Assembly (NCBI GenBank): GCA_018881555.1
Contig: JACAXG010000053.1
Coordinates: 3,833,210 to 3,897,209 of the forward strand
Direction of reading: 5' to 3'
Length of the DNA stretch: 64,000 nt
Source of the DNA: Amblyornis subalaris
Taxonomy: Eukaryota; Chordata; Aves; Passeriformes; Ptilonorhynchidae
Shown one piece after another: positions 12,501-24,500 of the stretch. Within the stretch, counting starts at the first letter, position 1; every line of letters starts with the position of its first letter. The notes under the pieces are model-generated. The model was given only the letters and a program-made list of their open reading frames with translations, made no database searches and was not told where the DNA came from. The position numbers were made by a program, and so were the translations under genes.

Positions 12501-15500
12501 TGTGTCCCCTATAGGAAAGAGAATACAGAACTCATTGACAAAACAACCTACAAAAAATTTGATATAACAAGGCAGGATCTGTAACTTCCCATATGCAGAA
12601 ACCATATATAAACTCTGTGTTCTCATTCCAATCTTGCANCTCCTGCACAAAGCAGAAAAGTATTATTAAGTGAAATTGTAAGTGAGAACTCTAATGCAGA
12701 TGAATGTCCCCTGGCAGTAACTACAAAACTGATCTTCACCTGAAGACTCAGGTGTGATCCAGGGTCAAATCTACAACCAGGTCTGCACTAATGAATACAT
12801 CAACCTAGTGAGTTATCTGTACTATCAGCACGATTTAGCAGAAGTTATTATTATTTTCTGAGAACACCAATATGGTAATTAAATTCTTCTTTTTGGGTGC
12901 CGATTTTGGGGAGCTTTTAAAACTAAATAAGTGTAAAAACAACCTCCTTTACAATTGCTGATAACCATATGATGACTTATTAAAAACAGACCCCTCATTT
13001 TAATATTATAATTTATTACATACTCTTAGACAACTAAAATAACACTTTCAATAATTGGCTCTTTAAAATGCATCTTTAGCACATATTCCACTTGGACATT
13101 TGCAGATTTTTTGTCTAGTAGTGTCCGCATCTTTAGGGATTATAACTCAATTAAAAGTTTAATTTTAAATAAGACATATTTTGACACTCAGTTTCTCCCC
13201 ACTGAGTTCCCACAGAGCAGAACAAGGCCAGCCATGCCTCAACATCTGAGTATTACTGGAGCCTGCAATCCAGAGAACAGACAGTGGGGATGAGGAATCT
13301 ATCCATGCAGCATTTACAGTGAGCCACAACACTGGCCAGATAGAGCCATTCTCTCTGCAAGTTGTCATCTATACACACAGCACTCAGGAAAGCCCAGCAG
13401 AGCAGTGCTTGCAACTGCAAGGAAGCTCCACTAAAGCAGGCACAAGACACAGATAGTAAAAAATAATACATTACAAATATACCCACCTACTGTAGGGCAT
13501 GTTACTTTAACTAGGGAGCTCCCTGAGTTAATCCTAAAATCAGATCAAAACTGCACATTGGCAGCTAGAAATCTATTTCTATTGGATGCAGGGGGTATAG
13601 ACCTTTCAATCTCATCAGCAGAGTTACTTAACCCATTTGAAAATATCCACTATAATTTGCTTCTGTATAGTAAATGAGAAAAAGGATATTCAAAGCATAT
13701 GCAAGATAGAGAATATGCCCAAATGAGACTTATGGAAGAGGATATGCAAATAGATGATACATAATTCAGACAGGTCAGAAATCGCTCAAGGCAAAAANGA
13801 CACCGGACCATTTTTTCCTTATGTGGCTGATGAGCCATTCTGGAGGTCATCCCTGCTTAGCACTAGACTGGCCTTTCTTGGTGTTCACCACACATCCAAA
13901 ACTACTGCTGAAAAAGGCAATGAAGTTAGGGTCAAGAAGCAAAAGGAAAAATCATACAAGGAAATAGAAGTAATAATTACTAGTGGTTGAACAGTTTTAT
14001 CAGATTTGAATACCAGAACTGCCTAGATCAGTCTTAAATGGAAAAGGTAACTTTATCTAACCTTACTCAAGCAATAATGAGAGTCAACCTGCCCTTGCAA
14101 GCAAGATAAGATCTATAATCTGGAACCTGAGTCTCTACTACCTTCCCAAATGTCATTGAATAAAGGACATACGAAAATATTCTAAAAATTCTGAAAAGCT
14201 AGCTCTCAGACACACCCCTATAATCGCAAGAACTAACAACCGTGTGTGACTATAAACAGGAAAATGAAGATAAAGTAATTATTGTTAGCACCTCCTGGCA
14301 ACGTTAAGGGAAAGAAAAAAGTGAGAAGGTTCACAACACTTCACCCTTTATGCTTAGTTAAAAATTATAACACACAGAACACAGAAGATCCATCATGAAC
14401 AGTGCTAATCAAAAGGTGCTGATCTTGGAACACAGAAACACAAGGAAAGGAAATACATATGGGTAGGCAATAACTTATCCCAAAAAAACACTTTCAGTGG
14501 CAAGTTGTCACAATATCTCTATGAATAACAATTATGAAAGTCTACAAAAGGAGTATAAGAAGAAAGAACATAGTGAAAGAATTATCTCACCTTTATTACT
14601 ATCTTTCCACACAATTTTTCTATTTTTCTCATAGTGTTTATTCAACCAGACAAGGATGGCTCGCTCATATCGAGAATATATATTACTGGATAAAGGTTCT
14701 GATTTTATCCTTGGCATGTTCTGCATGCTTTCCAAACTGGATGACTCAGGAATAAGACGGGAAGTAACACGTGGAAGAACAAACACCTGAAATGATAAAA
14801 AGTGTTTTAAAGCATGAACTGAAAAAAAGAATTTCAAGCTGACAGATAAAGGAAAAACCGAAACACTTCAAACTCAAAAGGTTTTCTATCTTAGGAAAAG
14901 TTTAGGAGATTGCACATTAGCACCCACAGAACCACTACACAGCATGGCGAAAGGTCTCAAGGGCAAGGCATACAAGAAGCAGCTGAGATCACTTGGTTTG
15001 TTCAGCTTGGAGAAGGCTGAGGTTCTTAGGAACAGGTTCTGCACTCAGAGGTTGTTCGTTGGTCACTGGAACAGACTCACCAGGGAAGTGGCCGTGTCAC
15101 CAAGGCAGTCAGAGTTCAAGGAGCATCTGGACAATGCTCTTAGCCACACAGTTCAGTTTTAGCTAGTCCTGTGAGGAGCTGGGAGTTGGACTCAACGATC
15201 TTTATGGGTCCAACTTGAGATATTCCATGATTCTAAATATTTTTTGTTTCCAACTTTTTCCAAGTTATGATCAACTGTATGAAATCACTAGATCATTTGT
15301 ATTCCAGCAATTACTGTGCATATTCTACGCAAAGCACTAATTGCTGAATTGCTATACTGATGTCCAGTGCAATCTATAGACAACATTAAATTATATCTTT
15401 CAAGATCCAGTTGTTTATTTAGGTCCAAATCATGTTGACTGTTTCTCCTGAAAAGATACATATTACAAGGCCTAAAATAAAACTCAGGACAAAACTGGCT

Positions 15501-18500
15501 TTTTGGGCTGCAAGTGCACGTGGCTGGCTCATGTTCAGCCTCTCATCCACCAGCACCCCCTTCTGGGCAGGGCTGCTCTTGATCTGCTCATCCCCCAGCC
15601 CAGATTGATACTAGAGGTTTCCTCACCCTGAGTGAAATAAAACCTGGCTGATTCAAGGCATTTCAAGATACCTATTTTTTAGAGTTTTATTTCATCAGGG
15701 AAAAAAAATAATCAAAACCCGAACAACACAACACACATGCATACTATGAATTTTCTGGGGGTTTCGCTCTGTGCTAGTCTGTTATGCACCTATGAATAAT
15801 ACAGCAAATTGAAAGAACAGCAAAGTGACTTGCTTTCTGGTAACTATGATTGCATTTTTCCACACCCATGTTCCCATGTGTTCTTAGGTCATCTCTCTCA
15901 GCCCATGTACGAATACTTTTTCATCTCTGTTCTTCTCTCAGCTATTTTTCTCCTTGTTTTATTTTAGTTCAACTCTACATCTCTGTTACATACCTTCTTT
16001 AATGTAATTTTTGCTATTTTTTATTATGCTTTTCCAATAAAAAATCATACAATCACAGAATAATTGAGGTTGGAGGGCAGCTCTGGAGATGGCCTGGTCC
16101 AAACCTCCTGGTCAAAAAACAATCAGAGTGCTTTGCCAGGATCACATTCAGTTGGGGTTTGGATATCTCTAAGGACAGTAACTCCACAACCTGTCAGGCA
16201 ACCTGTTCCATTGTGTGACCACTCTGACAGGAAAAAGGTTTCTAAAGTTTAAATGGCATTTCCTACATCTCGGTTTGTGCCTGGTGCTCTTACCATGTCA
16301 CTGGCCCTACTGAGAGGAGCCTGCACTGTCCTCTTTAAAACCAACCTCCCCTCAGGTATTGACACACATTGCACTTCCCTCCTCGCTGAACCTTCTCTTC
16401 TCCTGGCTGAACAGTCTCAGCTCTTTCAGTCTCTCCCTGTAAGACAGATGCTCCAGTCTCTTAAATCATCTGTGAGACTTTTCATTGGAGTCACACTCTT
16501 GTGTGTCTGTCTTGTGTTGGGAAGCCCAAATATTAGCTATATTTTTAATCTATTTTCCATCCCTTGGAACAGAAATAAGTAAATATTTCTTTNAGGCACA
16601 CAAATGTTACTGATCATTGATGAGCACATAAGGTTTACTTCGGAAAATATGATTTAAGCACCTAAGATTTCTTCTCTAGCATCAGTAAAAATAAAATTGA
16701 ACAATATTTGAGAAGTCCATATTGACCAAGTTGATCATATTTTATAAGGAATTGGTATTATAAAAAATGCTTAGCTGTTTACAAATTCAATTCTAATGTA
16801 AGATAGTAAATACTATGGTTATGCATACATCTAGGCAATTATGTCCAGTGAAAAGGGCTTCTAACCAGGGTAATACGAAAGTATGACAGAGTTTTCTTTA
16901 CTTGCATTAATATTTCTATAACATTTAATTCTACAAAATGCAGACTGTTCTAATATAACATTCCTAGTTGGAACATATTAACACACTTCTAAAGTTTTAA
17001 AGAAAATTTAAATGTTCTCACTCTTTCTTTTTCCTTCTCTGTTAGAGAGAAATAAAATACTTACAAGTATTTAAAGATGTGTTTGGAAAAAAATAAACCT
17101 CAAATACACCACAGGTCTTTTTCAAAAAAAGGTTTTGGCCATTGGCTCCTCAGGATTTGGTAGGAAAAGTATCTGCAATTTACCTTGTAGATCTGCAGTA
17201 GCACATCTGTCCAAGCTCGTTTGCTCATTGTCTCAAAGGTGCTGTCCTCCAGAATGAAAAAGCACTTGTCACTTAATCTGCCTGAGGTCCTCTGACTTCC
17301 TCTTCTCCATTTAAGTGGGAAACCCTTCATAAAAAGATGGGAATTGTTTTTCATATTCATTTCGGCAGTCTGGATAGCAATTTCACAAAAGGACAATAAT
17401 GAATCAACAGCATAAATGACTGATAACATCTACTACAGTGCAATAGTGACCAACAGTAGAATATTTTACAGTTTGCTGCTATCTCAGGAATAAGAACCAT
17501 AATACAGCATTGACAGAAGTTGAAAGCAGCAATCAGAAAACAGGAGAACACACAAGATACTAACAAAAAAAAGTAAAATCTGTACAATAATCTGACATCT
17601 ACCTTAAAATATCTGTTGGACGTTAATATCAGTATCAGAAGGAATGGGAAAAAAACAGGGGAGGCCAATGTAAATGTTGGAGTCAGCTTAAAATTCTATT
17701 CAGTCTCACACATGTGATTAGATTGTAATCCAAAACAGTCACCACAGTAGGAATACTCACGGTCCACCAAGATCTTCCATTAGTCTTCAAAGGACTGAAA
17801 CGAAGCATGTGGACTTTGTTAAAAAGAGAAAAAACACCAAACCTACCTACCTTCAGTTCAGTATGCACTTTAATCCATAGTTTATAATCTTCAGGGGTAA
17901 GCAGAAATTCTGGCAGAACATGAGAAAGATATGCTCCGTGGCTTCTGAAATTGTAAAGCAGGAAAAGTTAGCAGGCAGGAAAGATAATTATTTTTAAGAG
18001 AAATCTAAGTTTTACAACTTGCTAAGCCTATGTGTAAGCTCTTCTGTGTTGTATCTGAATAGACTTTGGCCTAGTGATCCAGTTCTATTAATTGCTTTAG
18101 ATAGCTTCTATTCATGAAGCTCATGTTCAATTCCTATGCCTACAATTANATGCTAAAAGAACATACAACTCTGGACAGACTGGCTTCTTTATGAGCATTG
18201 CTCCTCCATAAAGGATTTTATACCACAAAGCATCAAATAATATCCACTTCCATGTGAAAGTCAAAGGACCAGTGTTGCATAACATCAGTAGAATTAAAAC
18301 TTGATGATGCTTTTATCTGTCTGCAGTTACATACATACATACATACATATTTATATATGATACTGGAAGTCTTATGGGTGCAAGCAAAGGCATTTCAAAA
18401 CTGCTCAACAAACTATTAACTGCTCAACAAACCTGCCATCTCTTCTCAAGTTACTAACATATGCAACAAGAAAAGTAATTGCAGTAACAAAAGGCAACCT

Positions 18501-21500
18501 CATCAGACCGAAGACCAAAAGAGTTAACTTCCAAGCAAAGAAAGACTATTCTTTATCTCAAATGATACAGTCTACACAAACATGCTGGAAAGAGGTGAGA
18601 ACAATGAAAAATTTTGAAGTTTATTTTTCTCAGGGGAGCAGAAAAGCTTCCTGACTTTTAGGTCAGGAAGATTATCATAGAATACCTAGCTTTAAATTGT
18701 TCTCTGAGTTTTTTAAATGGTTAACGTGAATAAAAACTAAACTAGCATTTCTCATTATATAACCAGTCTTTCATTCAAATGAAATGATTGTACTTTTCCA
18801 GTACCATACAGTCCAAAATAAATTTACTTTGTATATTGAAAGTCAAATATCACAGTTTGAAATTAGGATCATAACAACTTATTACTCTTCTCACAGAAGT
18901 ATATTTTTCTAGTAACAGTACAATTTCAGTTCCCATATTTTACATGGAAAAATTATTCTTTATCTTTTCAGATTATTGAAATGTCATGTTTCATACAATT
19001 ATCTAGCATATTTTTTAAAACAGAAGTATTTTAATCAGGAACACAAAAATAGCACCAAGTTAGTAGTCTGGTTCTAAAACTCACCATGTCTGAAATTCCC
19101 ATTTTCCACTAACCCGTAAACTCTGTCCCATGAAATCCCTTTTAAACTTCAGCTCCTCCCAAATGAAAAGAGATGAAAGCTATACAATATTAATCGTTCC
19201 AGGTGTCCTATCTTTCTTTTGATGTTTTTTCTTGGTAAATACATAGGAATAGGTGTAATCTACAATTTCCATTCCAAGAAAAGCTATGTAACAAGGTTAC
19301 CTGTCATCATAGCAAAGCTCTCTATAACTGGATGTTCTCATAACTGGCTGCATTTTGCTATTGAGGAATACTGTCTTAATAAAATTCCTCTTCATTCAGA
19401 TTAATATTTAACATGATGCTAGTTCTCCAAGATCAATACTTTCACATTAAGTAAGACACTAATGTTAAGACACTTTTCCTCAAGACATACTTAGTTGTAC
19501 TGTAAAATACCCAAGCTTTTTCTTTCCTGCTGTGGTACTGCACCAAGGAGTAGAGGACAATAAAACTGATACTTGGATGCTTGAAACACTGAGTAACATC
19601 CACCTGCCTTGGCAAGTGGAAAATTTGAAATAAAAATTATGCTTTATTTGAACCATGGTGATCAGAAAGTAGTGGTTGGTGGAAGAAAGCCAAGAACTAC
19701 CTGCTGACTTTGCAAAAATCACAGGGAACGTGATCCCTGAACGTACAGGGATAGCAGATCACAGATAAATTACTCATATCTCAGCTGGCTCTAGATGTCT
19801 TAGCATCATTACATACAGTCATGCCAGCAGTGCAGGTATCAGTCATTTTTGTACTATGATCTATAAACACCTGTGAGGAAATGCAAATATTCTAGATGAT
19901 CCTAAAATGCACAAGTAGGAAAAACAGATCCATAAATTAGCAATGAAGAAATTTTATAGGATTCACACAAACTAGGAGAGGCATAAAACTAACAGGATGT
20001 GGTAATGTCAAGCACATAATGAGCACTAATTTAACTATAGAAGAGTTCAGATTGGAAAACACCTCCAAGATCACCAAAATACATATAAGCAAAGGAGTCC
20101 AGCTAGAAATATTTTTCTATGAAAACCTGTATTGTTTTCCTAGGATTGTTATGGATTACCACTTCATGTCCAATCAACTGACCTCAACAACCATCAGTCA
20201 TCGATGCCTCTGTGCACAGAGGCACTGGACTTAGCCTTGACCAACTGGCTGCTGCTTCAGTTCTGCTCTGAATATATCACTTAACAGACAAAGCTCAGTA
20301 ACACTGAAGGCTTTTATTAAAATTTAGCTATTAAATAGCCTTAAAAAAATTCCCAAGAAACCACCTTAGAAACACTTAAGTATTTCATTCCAATTGGTGT
20401 TATTTTTAGCAAAAAGGGTTGAGATTCACTTACTCCAAAACTCCTCATTTTAAAGTATTCAACAAACATCATTTATGCCAGTTTCAAGATTCCTGGAAAA
20501 CCTCAATAGGAAGACTGCATATAAGACTCATCAGGCTCCACCAAGAGTATCAGTGGAATGCTGAGAAATTAATGAAAAACTTGATCTGTCTGTCTACTGA
20601 GTCTGTCTAAGGAACGAGCCTGAGAACCATCTTTTGCAATTAAGGACGCAGAGTTCCTGTGGAATTCCTGTGCTGGATATAATCCCACCAAACGACACTT
20701 TGATTAGTGTAAACTGCAGATAACCTTTGGTAAAAACAAATTAAAGGTTATAATACATAAATCTTATCTCACAAAAAAAAAAGGGATAAAGGAAACCCTA
20801 AACATACTGTATACCATTCAGTTAGAATTATGTTAGAACTATGCTAATTNAAAAAAGTGGAAAGAAAAGATGCATGCATGCATATTTCATCATCCTTGTA
20901 CTTACTTAAGGAAAGCAAGCAATTCCGAGTGCTGCCACAGGAGGTGGAACAATCGTTCTCTGGGATCATCGGGCAATGACTGGCTCGATGCCAAGCCTGG
21001 TATTGGCTGTCCACTCAGATGGTGTAACATCACATAAAAACCCTTATCTCTGTCAAGGGTTCGCTTAAAACCGTTATCAGGTGTAATGGTTAGCTGGACT
21101 ATGCACACATCACTAAGAGACAAAAAGCCTTTGATATTATTCGTGTAAATGCACAAAATAAGCTACAATTACATGTATCACAACGCTAATTTAACAAATC
21201 ATGAATTAAAAACAGCAGCAAGGTAGGTTGAAAAGTACAGCACTTTTTCCTCTTTGCACAACTTTAATAATAAAGGAAGAATTTTGAACTGCATGAAATA
21301 TTTAACACTTCATAAATAAATTTGTGTTTCTCAATGCTTTCGGCCAAACATAACTTGGATTTCTATCGTGTTTATAAATATCTGTGTGATTGTGTCCCAG
21401 AAGAGTGGCTTCTTCACTATTTAGTACCAAGCTAGATAAGATCAATTAAGTGATGCCACTAAGACTGATATATTTCCAGGGTGGTTGCAAGACTGTTGAT

Positions 21501-24500
21501 GAGAAAATATTCTTTCCCATCTTTTTCTCAATCTTTAGATTATGTGGGAAAAAAAGACAGTGCTAAACCACTTACTTTTGCCACCAAAGAAGGGACAATG
21601 GCTAGAACTGTGCTCATTTTGAGAGGAGAACTCAGTTCAGTCAAGAAGGTGATGTATAGCTTGAACTGCATATTTAACGTACCGTGCATTATGATACAGG
21701 AGGGTTATCAGAGTTGAAAATATATTTTAGAAAGTCAAAAATAACACCTGGATGACATTTTCATATAAGCACCACATAGACGCTACGATTTTAATAGAAA
21801 GCTGTGCATTAGAGTGTGTTTATATTCCTTAGATCACATCCAAAGCAGTGGAGTGGATCTGTTACCATTTTATGAGACAGACAGGAGTTAGCTCTAAGCA
21901 GGGAGGAATTACCTTCTCAGCGAATCAGGTATTGAAATGGGATTTTGTCCCTTAGACCAGCCAAAGAGTGTGAACCAACTCTTCACAGCAGTCAGGGTTT
22001 TTTGAAAGAAGATGTACTCGTCCTTATCTTCATCAGGAAAGAATGATAATTCACATTTATTTCCTTTCTTATCACTTTGACTGTCAGCTTCCCTTTCTTC
22101 ACTAGCGTCTTCACTTATATATTCATCACTTTCACTTTCAAAAGCNGTACTCTCTGAATGATACACACACAAAAGAACATCCAGAAAGATTTCTTATTTT
22201 GCCATTTTTGTCTAGTACAAAAATGCCTACAATAGTTTACAATAACTAAAACAATACAAAAATTGTTTTCAAAGAACAAAAAACTGTCAGACAACAAATG
22301 ATCAACCTATTTTAGGAAAAAACAACTTAAATGACATGCACACATCTTGGGAATAGAAAAAATTATATATTGAAATCTAATTTCACTTTCAGAAAAATGT
22401 ATTACCCAATCAGCAAAAAATAAATTCAGGCCTGGCTTACAACACCACAGATAGCAATCTTAAAGGATCAGTCTCACACACAGTTCCAACAGACACAGCT
22501 TTGCCTATCAGTCACTCCTAGTTCACTTCAACAGCTACTGTACAGATATTTACAAGCTTCTGAACTTTTCTCTCCTCTGTGAGGCTTTCTCTCTCCTAAA
22601 TTCTGACCTGCTTATAACTCCATTATTTTAACAACTGTTAGCTGTTAACATCAACAACAATATCATTGCATAAAAAGGTAACAGAAAACAAACAATAATT
22701 TTCCTTATAGCACAAATAACTTAGGTGACTCCATCCTTGAAGGTGTATTTTAATACCACTGTTGCAGTTTTAATGTTTCATGAAATGACGCAAAAATAAA
22801 ACTAATTCATACGTTTGTGAATAAAAAAAAAATTACTGGGATTTAAGAAAAAACAACTCGATGTGGAGAAAAGAAGCTCATCCTTTATCAGTTCATTGAT
22901 TTTATGTGCTGCACTATACCTGATAGAGAATCTTCATAGGTTGAGGCAGTGGTTGTACCAAAAGAACTTGAGGAAACACTATGTGAAGGTGATTGTGGTG
23001 TAAAACATGGCTGTAGAACAACTTCTCCACTGCTGAAGTCTTTAGTGTCTGTAAACCAAGATTCCAGTTGCAGTTGAGAAAACATATTTTATTGTCTGTG
23101 CTCTAACAAATTATAAATGATTATCTGCTTCTATATGTTTCTACTTCATGCTTCAATTAATCAAGTAATAGTTCTTATTTGACTCATGAAAATCCCACTT
23201 TGGTCATTAGACTGGGGTCCAGAAAAAATTTCATGCATTTTTTTTTTCCATTAACCATATTTTACAGGATGAGTCTTCCTACTTGCTGAAAAGTACCTAT
23301 CAGAACAATGCTAATTCAAGAATTCTGTGTCATGAACAAAGTATTCCTAAGGACTTCTTGGCCACAGCTATGTAATGAGTCTCAGCACACTGTTATCAAG
23401 CTCTTTCATTCTCAACAACACACACTTTACAAACCACACTCAAAAGTAAACTTTATCAATACATCAGTTTTGAAATAACNTATGTTCTAACATTCTCATT
23501 TTGGCCTAAGATAGAATTAGAGGACCCTGTGATGTCAGCCCAGAACTAAAGAGGCACCACGTGTAGTTTCTAGAGCAGTAAACACACCACTAAGAGAAGG
23601 AAGAACTCTGTATGATTATCTTTTAACTTTTGATTGCTGGCACTTTTATTTGTATCACCTGGAGCAGGTAAAACACCAGCATGGCGTCAGAGGGGAAGCA
23701 AAGCCTGGCTGGATACCCTTCAAAGACACTGTGTTGTACAGACATGGTTTGGTCACATTAAACAGCATTCCACAGCAACACAGTCTATACAAAATCACAT
23801 TAAAAAGACTCAAGGAATTTAGCAGTAATGACTTGCTTCAAAACTGACACAAACTGNTAGTGTGAACAAATCATTCAGCAATCAATGCAGGACAGAAATA
23901 TCCCATTATTAACGGGAGATCATTTCTTATAAAACCATCACTCCATTTTTGGCTTAATCCTCAAGAGAAACCTACAAAGCATGTTTAAAACAAAAGCTTG
24001 CAAAAGTGGTCTATAGGTCACCGAAAAAAAAAAAAAGAAAATAAAAGAAAAGAAAAGAAAAAAACAAAATCATAAAATTACACATTAATAAGAGATAACA
24101 CTTTTTTTCTCTTCCTATCTTCATTTAATTGTGCTATGGTCCCTGAATGATATGGTACCCATACCTATCTTCTACATAGGTGAAAAAAACCAAAACATTA
24201 CCTGTCTTATTGCTAATCCCTTTTTCAACTTCACAAGTACCAAACCTCTTTTCTCTTAAATACTCTGAGTAATACACTTATTTTAGGTTAATGCCGTCTT
24301 GGAATTAATTTTCAATGCTAAATCTGTCTCAGATCTAAGGACTTACTTGCCTACCTGAAAAACTTGTCTATTTCATCAAAATACATAAGATCCCAACAGC
24401 TATTAAAAATGTAATAATTTNCCCCGTACTTGAATCTGCTTTAAGTAGGAGGTTGGACCAGATGACCTCAAGGGATCTCTTCCAACCTGAATTATACAGA

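Larger units (their letters stand above)
585..14590 (-). other. CFAP47: CFAP47 intron 24 (14.0 kb), splitting the CH domain
   Basis: This is the largest intron in the window. Apart from a CR1 tail (2646-2735), a probable old CR1 (5080-5890), a possible LTR-like stretch (7625-8060), a low-complexity AT/CA tract (8561-8672) and a CR1 reverse-transcriptase fragment (11400-12190), it is AT-rich sequence without recognisable coding content on either strand. Confidence 0.75.
14787..17183 (-). other. CFAP47: CFAP47 intron 23 with three CR1 fragments
   Basis: This 2.4-kb intron is more than one third CR1 sequence: 14950-15232 (plus), 15500-15640 (minus) and 16045-16480 (minus). The remainder is AT-rich and unremarkable. 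Confidence 0.75.

Noticed and set aside
16064..16582. Two consecutive plus-strand ORFs (62 and 109 codons)
   Set aside because: They fall mainly in the antisense strand of a CR1 3' part.
20035..20095. CR1-like 3' end ('cagattggaaaacacctcca')
   Set aside because: A short, weak resemblance only; not enough to call a repeat.
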